Numbered from the stretch's first letter, positions 28,850-39,223 are shown. The stretch is 64,000 nt of DNA from Verrucomicrobiia bacterium (GCA_035629175.1 DASPIL010000067.1:62001-126000), one strand, 5' to 3'. The notes: a model not told the origin generated them from the sequence alone. Translations and numbers: made by a program.

Positions 28850-31171
28850 TCAGCTTTTCGCCGCGGTCGTTCCGGCTGTGCGATGCTGATCCAGAGCGTC
28901 GCGAACTGTCCGGGCAAGCCGCCGTGGACCATACGGTTTTTGGAGAAAATTGATGCCGTCGCGCAGTTCGAGTTCCTTGCCAATGATGTCGACACTGTAG
29001 CCGCTCGTGAACACAGCAGGCAGGGCGGGGAACTGCGCGTGCAGTTGCTTGATCAAGTCCAAACCTGTCATTCCGCCGGGCATGACAATGTCCGTCAGCA
29101 CGAGATCGACCTTGCCGTAGGTTCCCCAGTTTTTCAGCGCCTCGACCGCTGAACTGGCTTCAATCACCGTGTAGCCTTTTCGTTCCAGCACATTTTTCGC
29201 GAGGGCACGCACAGCGTCTTCGTCTTCGACCAGAAGAATGGTTTCCTTTCCACCGGGAACCGCCTGTTCACGCGCGCTGTCGATTGGCCGGCGTTCGGCG
29301 ACCTTGAGAACAGGAAAGTACACCCGGAACGTAGTGCCGCCGCCCACTTCACTTGAAACCTCCACCCAGCCACGATGCTGATGCACGATTCCATGTACGG
29401 TTGCGAGGCCGAGACCGGTTCCCTGTCCGACCGGCTTCGTGGTAAAGAAAGGTTCGAAGATCCGCGGCAAAACGTCGGGAGCGATGCCGCTCCCTGAGTC
29501 AGCGACTTGCAGCCGCACGAATTCTCCCGTGGAAGCCTCTGCGCACGTCTGCACGTATTCGGGTCCCACGGATTCGTGACTCGTGAAAATCCCGAGTTCC
29601 CCTCCCTGGGGCATGGCGTCCCGCGCATTCACGGCGAGGTTCATCAGGACCTGTTCGAGCATTCCCGCGTCGGCATGGATCAACGGCAGCTTGTTGCCAT
29701 AGCTGACCTGAAGCGAAACGTCCTCGCGCAGAATTCGCTTCAACATCTTGATTACGTTGCTCACCACTTCATTCAAATCGAGCGCCCGCGGCTGCATCAC
29801 TTGTTTGCGGCTGAAAGTCAGCAACTGGCGCGTCAGCGTCGCAGCGCGTTCACTGGCGAGGGAGATCTGTTGGGCCGACTCGAGCGTGGACTCACCCAGC
29901 GAACGATTCGACAGCAGCAACGATGCGTGGCCCTGGATGACGGTCAAAATGTTATTGAAATCATGAGCCACGCCACCCGCGAGCTGGCCTATGGATTCGA
30001 GCTTCTGGGCCTGGCGGAGCTGGGCTTCGAGTTGCTTGCGATCAGTGATGTCGGTCCAGACACCAACCACTTCAAAAGGTTGTCCGGCAGTTTCTCGAAT
30101 GATCCGCTTCTCATCGGAAACCCAGCGGTATGTTCCGTCGCTGTGTTTGAGGCGGTATTCATGAATGCAATGGCCGGTGCTTTGAAATCGCGGGTCCTCC
30201 TTGGTCAGCATGTGGCGATCTTCTGGATGGAGGTGATCGCCCCACCAGTTCAGCAGCGAAGCGGAATCGGCATCGTAACCGAAGAGCTGCTGGACATTTT
30301 CGCTCACCCAGACGGGGGTGAGAACGCCCGCAACATTACGCAGCGAGTAAATCACCGCCGGGCTGTGCGCGAGCACCCGCTTCAGCATTTCCTGGGCGGA
30401 TTGCAGTGCAATTTCGGCGTTCCGGTGCGGCGTTACATCCTGGCGGACAGCAATGAAATGCGTGATCGCTTCGCCTGTGGCGCGGACCGGAGTGATCGTG
30501 ATTTCTTCGTAACAGAGTTGTCCTGTTGGACCGCGCCGCGTCATGCCTCCCTGCCACACGCGCCCTGCCAGCAGGCTTTGTCTCAGATAATCGAAGAATG
30601 CGGCTCCTTTTGCGTCGGGCCCGGATGCTGCCTGGTCCAATGCCTCCTCAAGGGTGCATCCGCTGCAACTATTGAACGCCGCGTTTGCCCAAAGCACCTG
30701 CCCGCCGCGGTCGGCAATCAGAATGCCGTTGGCAGCTGCTTCCAGGGCGAGGGTGCGGATTTGCACTTGTTGTTCGGCCTGCCTGCGCTCGGCCCGTTCC
30801 CGCGCTTCCCGCACTGCCCGCCGCACTACGAGCGAGAGACGGTCGAGGCGATCCTTGGAAACGTAATCGACTGCGCCTGATTTCAAGGTTTCAACCACCT
30901 GCTCCTCGCCGATGGTTCCGGAAACGATGATGCAGGGGAGTTCGAGCGCGCGCTCGCGAAGCAGCTGGAGGACACGGAACGCCGACAGGTGCGGCATCGA
31001 GAAGTCCGAAAAAACGAGGTCGAAGCTCTCTTGGAGAGCCGCCCGGACACCGGCTTCCGTTTCCACCCGCTGCCATTCGGGATCAAAACCCGCCGCCCGC
31101 AATGCGATGACCAGCAATTCTGCGTCGATGGCGGAATCCTCGACAATGAGAGTTTTAAGCGGAGCAGACAT
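28850..31171 (-). CDS. Hybrid histidine kinase: REC-PAS-PAS-HisKA-HATPase-REC
   Basis: The 773-residue protein begins with a receiver domain (LKTLIVEDSAIDAELL, with FSDFSMPHL and the SKDRL lysine). Two PAS domains follow, at about residues 145-265 and 275-390. The histidine-phosphotransfer helix is GQLAGGVAHDFNNIL, and the ATP-binding domain has NLAVNARDAM, DSGSGI and GTGLGLATVHGIV. A C-terminal receiver (ILLVEDEDAVRALAKNVL, LTDIVMPGG, LQKPY) closes it. ATG 31171 is chosen because upstream sequence does not look coding. No membrane segment is present, so it senses a cytoplasmic signal. The XRE-REC regulator encoded before it is a likely partner. Confidence 0.9.
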   Translation of the reverse strand: MSAPLKTLIVEDSAIDAELLVIALRAAGFDPEWQRVETEAGVRAALQESFDLVFSDFSMPHLSAFRVLQLLRERALELPCIIVSGTIGEEQVVETLKSGAVDYVSKDRLDRLSLVVRRAVREARERAERRQAEQQVQIRTLALEAAANGILIADRGGQVLWANAAFNSCSGCTLEEALDQAASGPDAKGAAFFDYLRQSLLAGRVWQGGMTRRGPTGQLCYEEITITPVRATGEAITHFIAVRQDVTPHRNAEIALQSAQEMLKRVLAHSPAVIYSLRNVAGVLTPVWVSENVQQLFGYDADSASLLNWWGDHLHPEDRHMLTKEDPRFQSTGHCIHEYRLKHSDGTYRWVSDEKRIIRETAGQPFEVVGVWTDITDRKQLEAQLRQAQKLESIGQLAGGVAHDFNNILTVIQGHASLLLSNRSLGESTLESAQQISLASERAATLTRQLLTFSRKQVMQPRALDLNEVVSNVIKMLKRILREDVSLQVSYGNKLPLIHADAGMLEQVLMNLAVNARDAMPQGGELGIFTSHESVGPEYVQTCAEASTGEFVRLQVADSGSGIAPDVLPRIFEPFFTTKPVGQGTGLGLATVHGIVHQHRGWVEVSSEVGGGTTFRVYFPVLKVAERRPIDSAREQAVPGGKETILLVEDEDAVRALAKNVLERKGYTVIEASSAVEALKNWGTYGKVDLVLTDIVMPGGMTGLDLIKQLHAQFPALPAVFTSGYSVDIIGKELELRDGINFLQKPYGPRRLARTVRDALDQHRTAGTTAAKS

Positions 31172-31348
31172 ACAATGTATCCCGGTAGATTGACCTTGCG
31201 GCGAGAGGATAGGGAAAGATTGACTCCATAAGCGAGAGGTTCTGCGCTGTGCACTGCGGGACGTTTGTGCCTGGAAGAACCTTCTGAAGAAAAACACCTC
31301 CCCCAACCCGCAAAGGCGGGCGCAGCTCATCCGCGGCAGCGCGAAAAT

Positions 31349-32050
31349 TCAGGCACCCACTGCCGGCCCCGGTTTCAACAACGCCCATTGAAGACACAAC
31401 CCAGGAGTTACTTCACTCAACGTGCGGAAGTCCACAGGCTTCACAATGTACCCGTCGGCTCCCAGCCGTTCACTCGCTTCCACATCACGGTCAGATTTCG
31501 ACGCGGTCAGAACAATCACCGCAATCGACCGCGTCCGCGCATCACTCCGAATCCGCCGCAGGACATCCAGCCCGGACACCTTGGGCAGATTCAGGTCCAA
31601 CAACACCACCTGCGGGCCTTGGTCGAGCGAGCGCTCACTATACCGTCCGAGACAGAACAGAAAATCCAATGCCTCTGCGCCATCACGAACCAGGTGAATG
31701 CGGTTCGTGATTTTTGCATGCTTCAGCGCCGCCAGGGCCAGGTCCGCATCTGCTGGATTGTCCTCCACATATAGGATATCCACAAGTTCCGGCACGGGCT
31801 GATTTGAGGAAGCCGCTTCCAATTCGGGGACGGCAGCGAACGTGAACAACGTGGAAAGTGGAACCTCCAGAGCGGTCGCAAGCTTCTCGATGCTTTTTAA
31901 TGATACATTCCGGGCGCCCCGCTCAATGTCACAAACGTAGGTGCGGTGCAGGCCGGCGCGTTCCGCCAATTCTTCCTGGCTGATGCCCAAACGGCCTCTC
32001 CAAACTCGCACCGAGCCGCCGAACTCTTTTTGAATATCAACTTTTACCAC
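31349..32050 (-). CDS. XRE-type HTH fused to a receiver domain
   Basis: Residues 10-70 are a Cro/CI-type HTH (LRVWRGRLGISQEELAERAG-like, then YVCDIERGARNVSLKSIEKLATAL). Residues 88-220 are a receiver domain of the Rcp1/CheY-like kind (VDILYVEDNPADADLALAAL, VVLLDLNLPKVSG, VLTASKSDRD, YIVKPVD). The HTH comes before the receiver, the reverse of most response regulators. The frame starts at GTG 32050. It lies upstream of the hybrid kinase, on the same strand with a gap of about 180 bases, and probably belongs to the same phosphorelay. Confidence 0.8.
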   Translation of the reverse strand: MVKVDIQKEFGGSVRVWRGRLGISQEELAERAGLHRTYVCDIERGARNVSLKSIEKLATALEVPLSTLFTFAAVPELEAASSNQPVPELVDILYVEDNPADADLALAALKHAKITNRIHLVRDGAEALDFLFCLGRYSERSLDQGPQVVLLDLNLPKVSGLDVLRRIRSDARTRSIAVIVLTASKSDRDVEASERLGADGYIVKPVDFRTLSEVTPGLCLQWALLKPGPAVGA

Positions 32051-32217
32051 AAGGGCTTACGGGTTTACGGTCGAATCATACTAAGCACCACAACAGACGA
32101 TGAGTGACGCTAAACTCACTCGTAATCTTCATCACTATTGATTAGGTGCAAACATTTAGCCGCTGGTTTTTTGATCCATTCGCAAGTCTCGCGCCACGCG
32201 TCGAAAAGCGGGGGTTT

Positions 32218-32826
32218 TTACTTGAGGGTGGCCAGATATTCGACCAAGTCGCGGAGGTCCTGCCCGCTCAGGACGGTGTCTAGACGTTCGGGCATGGGCG
32301 AAAGCCCGCGCTGGCGCAGTTGCACCGCCGCCTTCGGAATGACGAGTTTTCCATCTTCAGGGGTCAGGACGGTTAATGAAGAATCCGTTTCCTCCTTGAG
32401 GAACCCCGCGACTCCGGTGCTGTTTGTCAGGAGAAGGACGACGCTTTCGTACCCCGCTGCATATTCGGCATTCGGCTTGAGCAGCGATTTCAGCAACATA
32501 TCCCGAGTCAGGCGCGACGCGACGCCCTCCAGCGAAGGTCCGTGGTCACCGCCTGGGCCGGTCACCTGATGGCATTTCGCGCAATTTGCCTCCGGTTTCT
32601 CAAAGAAGATCCTTTTTCCGTTCGCAGCGTTGCCGCCGCGCAACAGGGTTCCGTCCGATGCCGAGTTCGTCTGCATCGAACCCTCAAACAGGCGCCGCGT
32701 GCTTCGAATGCGCTCCACGGCTGCTGCCATCCAGATCACGGCAAGGATCACCGCTAGAACTGCCGCGGCGGCTGCGAACTTCGGCCAGCGAAGGACCAGC
32801 TTTTCACCATTGGAGGATTCATCCAT
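32218..32826 (-). CDS. Membrane-anchored c-type cytochrome, Pirellula/Verrucomicrobium heme-binding domain
   Basis: A membrane helix (FAAAAAVLAVILAVIWMAAAV) near the N-terminus anchors a periplasmic domain with one CAKCH heme-binding motif. The pattern after it (GPSLEGVASRLTRDMLLKSLLKPNAEYAAGYESV, ending LSPMPERLDTVLSGQDLRDLVEYLATLK) is that of the heme-binding domain found in large numbers in Planctomycetota and Verrucomicrobiota. ATG 32826 is chosen, with 32835 and 32841 possible. It diverges from recF. Confidence 0.8.
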   Translation of the reverse strand: MDESSNGEKLVLRWPKFAAAAAVLAVILAVIWMAAAVERIRSTRRLFEGSMQTNSASDGTLLRGGNAANGKRIFFEKPEANCAKCHQVTGPGGDHGPSLEGVASRLTRDMLLKSLLKPNAEYAAGYESVVLLLTNSTGVAGFLKEETDSSLTVLTPEDGKLVIPKAAVQLRQRGLSPMPERLDTVLSGQDLRDLVEYLATLK

Positions 32827-32923
32827 TTCGATCATGATCATCGGGGATTTCGACCGAAGACAAATTATTTCGAGGGCCGAAAAATCCTCGCGCGCATTGC
32901 AGCTGCGCCTCATCTTTCAGGCC

Positions 32924-34003
32924 GTGCACGTGGCCAGCTTACGCCTTCGAGACTTTCGCAATTATGCAAAGTTGGACGTGAGCCTGTCGCCCGGGTTTCA
33001 CCTGCTCCTGGGGAACAACGCGCAGGGCAAAACCAATATCCTGGAAGCCATTTATCTAATGGCGACTCTGCGCAGCTTCCGCGGGGTGGGCAGTTCGCAA
33101 ATGGTGCGGCATGGGCAGAAGGGCTATTTTGCCGGATGCAAGGTGGTGGGCCAGGGTGAGCACGATATCAAAATGTACTGGTCCGCAGCAGAGCGCAGCC
33201 TCAGTGTCGACGGCCGGCCGGTTCGCAAAATTTCCGAGTATCTTGGCACGCTGCGGACTGTTGTGTTCTGCACGGAGGATCTCCAACTGGTGAAGGGACC
33301 GGGCCGGGCTCGGCGGCGTTTCCTCGACCTGCTGCTGTCGCAGACGCAGCCGGGCTATCTCCCGTTGCTGCAGCGCTACGCTCACGCGGTCCGATCGCGG
33401 AACGCCTTGCTGAAACGTGCGATTGTTGACGAGGCCGCGCTCGACAGCTTCACGCGCGAACTGATAGCCGCGGGCGACGAGATTATCCGGCTGCGGCGTG
33501 AACTGGTTCCAAGGTTTTCACCTGTGGCGCGGCTGGCTTATAGACGCATTTCGAACGACGCTGAGGAGCTGCGCATGGAGTACTTGCCGAGCATTAAAAC
33601 CGATTTCGCAGTTGAACTCGCGAACTCCCGGCGCCGCGAACGCTCCACGCGCACCACGGTTGTCGGTCCGCATCGGGATGAGGTGCAGCTGTTGCTCAAC
33701 GATCGTTCGGCGGCGCAATTCGGGAGCGAAGGACAGAAGCGCACATTGGTCATCGCCTTGAAAATGGCACAAGCCGAATACCTGACGGGGCGCCATGGGT
33801 CACCACCCGTCCTGTTGATTGACGATATCATGGGCGAGTTGGATGTGACGCGCCGCGCGGGTTTGATTCCACTGCTGGAGCGTTCGCAGCAGGCGCGAGG
33901 GCAGGTCTTCATGACGGCAACGGAGGAGAACTGGCCGAGCGAATTGAGCCGTGAGCTGAAGAAGTGGCGCGTCGTTTCGGGATCGATAATTCCCGACGCG
34001 TGA
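32924..34003 (+). CDS. recF: DNA replication and repair protein RecF
   Basis: RecF loads RecA at gapped single-stranded DNA together with RecO and RecR. The protein starts in the family style (VHVASLRLRDFRNYAKLDVS), has Walker A GNNAQGKTNILEAIY, the signature EGQKRTLVIALKMAQAE and Walker B PPVLLIDDIMGELD. The 359-residue length is normal. GTG 32924 is chosen because family members begin just before LxxLRLxxFRNY. Upstream in-frame ATG codons would overlap the divergent cytochrome gene. Confidence 0.92.
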   Translation: MHVASLRLRDFRNYAKLDVSLSPGFHLLLGNNAQGKTNILEAIYLMATLRSFRGVGSSQMVRHGQKGYFAGCKVVGQGEHDIKMYWSAAERSLSVDGRPVRKISEYLGTLRTVVFCTEDLQLVKGPGRARRRFLDLLLSQTQPGYLPLLQRYAHAVRSRNALLKRAIVDEAALDSFTRELIAAGDEIIRLRRELVPRFSPVARLAYRRISNDAEELRMEYLPSIKTDFAVELANSRRRERSTRTTVVGPHRDEVQLLLNDRSAAQFGSEGQKRTLVIALKMAQAEYLTGRHGSPPVLLIDDIMGELDVTRRAGLIPLLERSQQARGQVFMTATEENWPSELSRELKKWRVVSGSIIPDA

Positions 34004-34129
34004 GGTATTTAAGAACACCACCTTGCGGGTTCTGTCCCATGGGCATCTTCGTAAATCACCTGTTCAGGTGATGGAAGCATCTGGCCGATGTTGTGTTATC
34101 TTTTTTACGTGAAAAACAGATGTAACAGA

Positions 34130-34921
34130 ATGTCCAGGAGCCTGAACGCGTCATCTCGCGGCTTTACCTTGATTGAACTCCTTGTCGTCATCGCCATCAT
34201 CGCGATCCTCGCCGCCATGCTGCTGCCGGCGCTTTCGAAGGCCAAGGAGAAAGCTATTCGAACACAGTGCCTCAACAATCTGAAGCAGTTCGGACTATCG
34301 ACGATGATCTATGCGAATGATAATCGCGAACGGCTGCCGGTCATCAACGGCGCCTGGGCATGGGATCTTCCAAAAACTGCTGGCGAACACATGCTCAACA
34401 GCGGAATGGCCAAGAAAACCTTCTATTGTCCTGGCACAGCGGCTCGAGGTTTTAGCGATGCCGTGAATTTCGGGAATCCAGCGCCGCACAGCCAATGGAA
34501 CTTCAACCCGAACTACCACGTGGTCGGTTACGTTATGGCGTTTACCGGACCCAACGGGAATGAGGAGCAATTGCAGCTGATCATGACGAATCAGAACAAG
34601 GTGATCACGGATGAGGCTCCCCGCATCACCAAAAATGGATCGTCGAAACTCCCCGTTCCGCCGATTTCAGATCGCCCGCTGCTGGCGGATGCAACCATCA
34701 GTGAAAGCGTGAATGGGAATCCTCGCAACGCAGGAAGCTTCATCAGGGTGGAAGGCGACTTCACGGAACGCCCTGGAGTGAAGAAGCCTCACGCAAGTCC
34801 GCACACTCGCGGGAACTTCCCAATCGGTGGCAATATTACATTCAAGGACGGTCACGTTGAATGGCGCAAGTTCGAGAGCATGTTTCAACGGGCCACAGGT
34901 GCCCGCGGCTTTTGGTGGTAG
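34130..34921 (+). CDS. Secreted protein with prepilin-type N-terminus
   Basis: The N-terminus is a type IV pilin/pseudopilin signal, [27 protein letters not shown], cleaved after the glycine before methylation of F. The next segment ([30 protein letters not shown]) is shared by the very large paralogous families of Verrucomicrobiota, Planctomycetota and Lentisphaerota. The C-terminus ends with [13 protein letters not shown], the usual H-X9-DG-like closing motif. The function of these proteins is not known. ATG 34130 is preferred over the longer frame. It is a single gene with its own terminator. Confidence 0.85.
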   Translation: MSRSLNASSRGFTLIELLVVIAIIAILAAMLLPALSKAKEKAIRTQCLNNLKQFGLSTMIYANDNRERLPVINGAWAWDLPKTAGEHMLNSGMAKKTFYCPGTAARGFSDAVNFGNPAPHSQWNFNPNYHVVGYVMAFTGPNGNEEQLQLIMTNQNKVITDEAPRITKNGSSKLPVPPISDRPLLADATISESVNGNPRNAGSFIRVEGDFTERPGVKKPHASPHTRGNFPIGGNITFKDGHVEWRKFESMFQRATGARGFWW

Positions 34922-34938
34922 GCTTCCAATCTGGCTTC

Positions 34939-34980
34939 AATCCCGGCTTCTTTTCATGAAGCCGGGATTTTCATTCTTTT
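34939..34980 (+). terminator. Rho-independent terminator after the pseudopilin-like gene
   Basis: AATCCCGGCTTC (34939-34950) pairs with GAAGCCGGGATT (34958-34969) across a seven-base loop and is followed by TTTCATTCTTTT. Confidence 0.85.
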
Positions 34981-35012
34981 CCCGCGATTGCCGCCGCTGC
35001 TAGCTTCCGCGC

Positions 35013-35978
35013 ATGCGAATTCTTTCAGGCATCCAGCCCTCGGGCGCCCTGCACATCGGGAACTATTTTGGAATGATGCGCCCCGCCATCGAGCTTCAGG
35101 AGAAGGGCGACGCCTATTATTTCATCGCGGACTACCATTCCATGACGTCGCTGTTCGATCCCGCGCAACGACGCCGGAACACGCTGGATGTCGCCCTGGA
35201 TTTCCTTGCATGCGGACTGGATCCAAAAAGATCGGTCTTTTTCCGGCAATCCGATGTGCCCGAAGTTTGTGAGCTTTCCTGGATCCTGACGACGCTGACG
35301 CCGATGGGATTGCTGGAGCGGGCAACCAGCTACAAGGACAAGGTGGCCAAGGGTATTTCGGCGAATCATGGCCTGTTCGCGTATCCCGTTCTCATGGCGG
35401 CCGATATTCTCATCTACGATTCCAACGTTGTTCCAGTGGGCCGTGACCAGAAGCAGCATGTTGAAATGACGCGCGATATTGCGAGCAAGTTTAACGAACA
35501 GTATGGCGAAACATTCGTCCTTCCGCAGCCGCAAATCCGCGATGAAGTGGCCGTGGTTCCGGGAACAGACGGCCAGAAAATGAGCAAGAGCTATGGCAAC
35601 ACCATTGAAATATTTGGGGAGGAGAAGGCACTTCGAAAGAAGGTGATGTCGATCCTGATGGACAGTCGCGCGCCTGGGGATCCGAAGCCTGATGCTGACA
35701 AAAACAATGCGATCCAATTGCTCAGGCTGGTCGCTCCTCTTGAAGTTGCTCAAGAGCAGGAGGAACGTTTGCGTGCGGGAGGGTACGGTTACGGCGATTT
35801 AAAGAAGACGCTTTTCGACCAATATTGGAACTACTTCGCGAATGCCCGGGCCCGGCGGGCAGAATTGGCGGCCAATCTTGACTACGTGCAACAGGTGCTT
35901 GGAGAAGGTGCGGCGAAAGCACGGATCAAAGCGCGCGATGTGCTTAAGCGCGCGCGCCGGGCGAGCGGCTTGGAATAA
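35013..35978 (+). CDS. trpS: Tryptophanyl-tRNA synthetase
   Basis: The enzyme charges tRNA-Trp with tryptophan. Class I motifs are both present: SGALHIGNYFG near the start (HIGN) and GQKMSKSYGNTI (KMSKS) near residue 190. The 321-residue length matches bacterial TrpRS. ATG 35013 begins MRILSGIQPSG, the family start. The gene stands alone, 35 bases after a terminator. Confidence 0.95.
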   Translation: MRILSGIQPSGALHIGNYFGMMRPAIELQEKGDAYYFIADYHSMTSLFDPAQRRRNTLDVALDFLACGLDPKRSVFFRQSDVPEVCELSWILTTLTPMGLLERATSYKDKVAKGISANHGLFAYPVLMAADILIYDSNVVPVGRDQKQHVEMTRDIASKFNEQYGETFVLPQPQIRDEVAVVPGTDGQKMSKSYGNTIEIFGEEKALRKKVMSILMDSRAPGDPKPDADKNNAIQLLRLVAPLEVAQEQEERLRAGGYGYGDLKKTLFDQYWNYFANARARRAELAANLDYVQQVLGEGAAKARIKARDVLKRARRASGLE

Positions 35979-36018
35979 CTGCGACCGCGGTGTGCACGCC
36001 GCGGTCAACAAGCCCAGA

Positions 36019-39000
36019 CTACTGCGGTTTGGTTCGTGGCCCCAGCAGGCGGAGCACTTCGTTGAGCGGCGAAACATTTGTCGCGGGTGCCGCGTTTGTT
36101 GTTAGAGACTGTGCTGCGGTGCTGCCTGCAGCCGGAGCCGAGATGGTCCCTGGCGGCGCGTTGGTGGGAGATGCGGCAGGACGGCCGCCGAGAATGCTCC
36201 CCAACCCCTGCAGAACATTTCCAACCGCCGAGTTGGTTGCCGTAGCGCCCGGAACCAGACTGCCCAATTGCTGCAGGAGAGATCCCGCCAGCACCTTCTT
36301 GTCGATTTGCGCCTTGGGATTGCCGATCGTTCCGCCTTCAGAAAAAAAGTCAGGCAGTTTCACGTAGGCTGCGTTGGTGGGGGTGTCTGATGAAACCATT
36401 TTGAGGCGCTCTGCAAGCGGGCGCGCAAGGGCGATTGAGACGGGAAAATGGATTTCGGAATTTGTGAGCACTGGCGCGAGCGTCACCGTTCCTCGAGCGT
36501 CGGCCCGGAATACAGTGCTTCGCACGGTTGCCTGCTCGAGCTCGATCTTGCCGTCTGCCGCAGATCCGCGAGCGGCGATGACGTCGATGGGCGAATTGGT
36601 GATGTCGCCACTAAAGCTTCCAGCCAGGCCGCGGGTCAACGTGCTGCCCAGTCCGCTGACAAGGCTGCCCAACGCGGCTTCGGGATTTTGGGCCAGTTGC
36701 GGCACCATTGCGATGACGCCGACCAGCAGCTTGAGCATGGGTTGTCGCACATTGGCGGCCGAGAGGTTCAGGTTCGTTGTTCCGACGTCAAAGCGACCCG
36801 CCAGGGTTTTCTGCAGGCTCGCACCCGTGGTCCCCGTTCCGCGAAGGTTCACGTCTGCGGTAAGCGTTCCGCCGAGCTCACCTTTGCGGTCAGGTTGAAA
36901 TGTGTTGACGAGCGGAGCGAACGGAACCTGGCTCGCACTGAACGTGAGAGCGTATTGATAACCGGGAACGCTCAAATCCAAGCCCACTCCCGCCTTCATC
37001 GGCGCGCCGTTTAGATATACATCGAAAGGTCCGACCTCCACTTTTCCGCCATCCAGTTGTACCCGCGCGGTAAAATTGGATGCGACGATCTCGCGGAGGA
37101 AGAACTGTCCGATAGTAGCTTCAGCTGTGAAATCCTTGAAGGGCAGGGAGGAGGGCAATGAATCTGAAGGCGTGTCTGTCTCCACCGGCGGGGTCTCAGT
37201 CGTGCCTGTTGTTGTGGACCCGGGCCCGTTGGTGCCGCCCGCAAACAGGTCATAATACGTGGTGAGATCGAGCGCCTCTGCCGTGAGTTTCAAATCACCT
37301 CGGATCGCGTTCGTATCCGTGAGATCGACGCGTCCCTGCAACTGAAGCTCGTTCCGCGCGCGCTCTGTTGGCGTCAATGCGACCTGAAAGCGGCGCAACT
37401 CGATCACATCGCCCGCAATTGTGGTATCAAAGTCAAATCGTGCATCAAGAGGCTTGGCAGGGATGGCGCCACTCGGGTCGAGCACGACGACATTGCTGAG
37501 GCTCATGCTGCCTTGAAATGCTTTTTGCGCCTCAGCCATCTGGACGCCGACTTCCCCGAGCAACACCGCAGAACGCAACGTCATGCCACCATTGATCGGC
37601 CCAACGTTGGCGATCTGGCTCTGCGCCGCGATCTGGAAAAAATTGCCGCTGTTTCGTGAATTCACCGTCACCCGCGCGCTGATGTTGCCCGATGGAATGT
37701 CGCCTAAAAATGCCTTCCACTCTTGGAGGTTCAATCCGGTCAGGGCGAGGTTCAGCGTGGAATCGCCAAATGCTTCATTGCTGCCTCCAAGCGAAAGCGT
37801 CATGGGACTGCTCAGACCGCCCTGGAAGAGCGGCTGGCTGTTTTGCGTCCCCGTCAGCTCGAACGCGCGCAGTACCACATTGCCCGACGCAAGGTTCAAA
37901 GTCGCCGCATAACGGGATTCAATGTTGAGTGTCGGGGTGGATAGATTGGTGCGAATCAATTGCATGCGGTCCACCGCCAGGCGCCCTGCGATCGATATCA
38001 TCGAACCACGCTGCGTCAATTCAACCTGGTTGGTGGAATTGATGGCGGTGGTTCCGAAGTCCAAACCCATTGAGGCTCCAATGAGATTCAAGACGCGGCG
38101 GTCGATGGCGAGCACCTCAACATTGAGCCGTCCTTCGCTTGTTTCTGCATTGAACGGGCCGCTTACCCGAACCTGTCCGAGCCTGTCCTGCGCCTTCGTG
38201 AATTGAAGCGCGACCTCGGTGATCTCCGTTGGTGCCACATCCGCAGCCATTACCGCGCTGAATCCTGAAAAGTCGGAGAAGGTTCCTTCGGCAGATGTGA
38301 CATTGAAAGCTGCCTCGCCCTTTACCGAGAGCGGCTTGAAATCCGCCGACAGCGCAAACACATATTCACCGTTAAGGGCGGCGTGCAGGGCTCCGCGTGC
38401 ATCAGGCGACGGCGGCTGGAGGTTCGCTGACAACGCGGCGCCGATGGTCACCTTGCCGCTGTCGCCGTTCTTCAAATTCGTCAGCAGGATGTTGGCATTC
38501 GTAATTTCCACGATGCTGCGCTGGTTCTCGCCGTGCTGCGTTTCGTGGCGGAGAAGCGCATTGGAAATCGAGAGTTTACGCAGGTCAACCCGCGGCGGCT
38601 CTGAATCGCCGGATTCCTTTTCATCATCGTTGTCATTGTCGGCGACGTCCACGTTCTCCAGCAAGGGATCCAGATTGCTCGTGCCATCAGCCCGCTGGAC
38701 CAGGTGTATGACGGGGCCAGTCAGGGTGACGTTTTCCACGACAATGTTCCCGCGCAGGATACTCCACAAATCATAGCGAGCGTTCACCTCGGCCGCCGTG
38801 AGGAGCGTCTCACGTCCGCGCGGCGTCACCTTGAGATCGCGCAAAGAGACCGAGCTGAACGGGTGAATGGTTGCGTCGGAAACAGTGATATCGGCATTGA
38901 TCTCATTCCCGACGCGCGGCAGTACGGTGCCCTTGAGAAATGCGGCACTGGTCAGATAGAAGAAGCCTGCGATGAGCAGGATGGCGAACACGCCCACCAC

Positions 39001-39066
39001 CCACAGCAGGATTCGCAACACGCCGCGCTTCTTCCTGGGCATCGGCCTTGATGTCTCGTCATTCAT
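36019..39066 (-). CDS. AsmA-family inner membrane protein
   Basis: The 1015-residue protein has a short cytoplasmic start, one membrane helix (ILLWVVGVFAILLIAGFFYL) and a very long periplasmic beta-rich part. The entry segment (DITVSDATIHPFSSVSLRDLKVTPRGRETLLTAAEVNARYD) is that of AsmA/DUF748-type proteins, now thought to help move lipids between the two membranes. The C-terminal third (LVNTFQPDRKGELGGTLTADVNLRGTG-like) also fits AsmA. The extreme end is Pro/Ala/Thr-rich. It stands alone, convergent with trpS. Confidence 0.75.
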   Translation of the reverse strand: MNDETSRPMPRKKRGVLRILLWVVGVFAILLIAGFFYLTSAAFLKGTVLPRVGNEINADITVSDATIHPFSSVSLRDLKVTPRGRETLLTAAEVNARYDLWSILRGNIVVENVTLTGPVIHLVQRADGTSNLDPLLENVDVADNDNDDEKESGDSEPPRVDLRKLSISNALLRHETQHGENQRSIVEITNANILLTNLKNGDSGKVTIGAALSANLQPPSPDARGALHAALNGEYVFALSADFKPLSVKGEAAFNVTSAEGTFSDFSGFSAVMAADVAPTEITEVALQFTKAQDRLGQVRVSGPFNAETSEGRLNVEVLAIDRRVLNLIGASMGLDFGTTAINSTNQVELTQRGSMISIAGRLAVDRMQLIRTNLSTPTLNIESRYAATLNLASGNVVLRAFELTGTQNSQPLFQGGLSSPMTLSLGGSNEAFGDSTLNLALTGLNLQEWKAFLGDIPSGNISARVTVNSRNSGNFFQIAAQSQIANVGPINGGMTLRSAVLLGEVGVQMAEAQKAFQGSMSLSNVVVLDPSGAIPAKPLDARFDFDTTIAGDVIELRRFQVALTPTERARNELQLQGRVDLTDTNAIRGDLKLTAEALDLTTYYDLFAGGTNGPGSTTTGTTETPPVETDTPSDSLPSSLPFKDFTAEATIGQFFLREIVASNFTARVQLDGGKVEVGPFDVYLNGAPMKAGVGLDLSVPGYQYALTFSASQVPFAPLVNTFQPDRKGELGGTLTADVNLRGTGTTGASLQKTLAGRFDVGTTNLNLSAANVRQPMLKLLVGVIAMVPQLAQNPEAALGSLVSGLGSTLTRGLAGSFSGDITNSPIDVIAARGSAADGKIELEQATVRSTVFRADARGTVTLAPVLTNSEIHFPVSIALARPLAERLKMVSSDTPTNAAYVKLPDFFSEGGTIGNPKAQIDKKVLAGSLLQQLGSLVPGATATNSAVGNVLQGLGSILGGRPAASPTNAPPGTISAPAAGSTAAQSLTTNAAPATNVSPLNEVLRLLGPRTKPQ

Positions 39067-39223
39067 AGTTCGCTATTCGCTTACGCAGACGGCAGGCGCG
39101 TCGCAAGCCGTTTTGCGTTGTGCGAAACTGTCGAACGCGTGTGGGTGGAAGCAAGTCGGGAAGATCCTGGTTAGTTCGCCGCCTTTACGCGCAAGAACGA
39201 TTGCTGCTCATGCTTCCGAAAGG

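Noticed and set aside
29507-30880. 457-codon + strand frame opposite the hybrid kinase
   Set aside because: It lies entirely antisense to clear PAS, HisKA and HATPase motifs. High GC content creates such frames.
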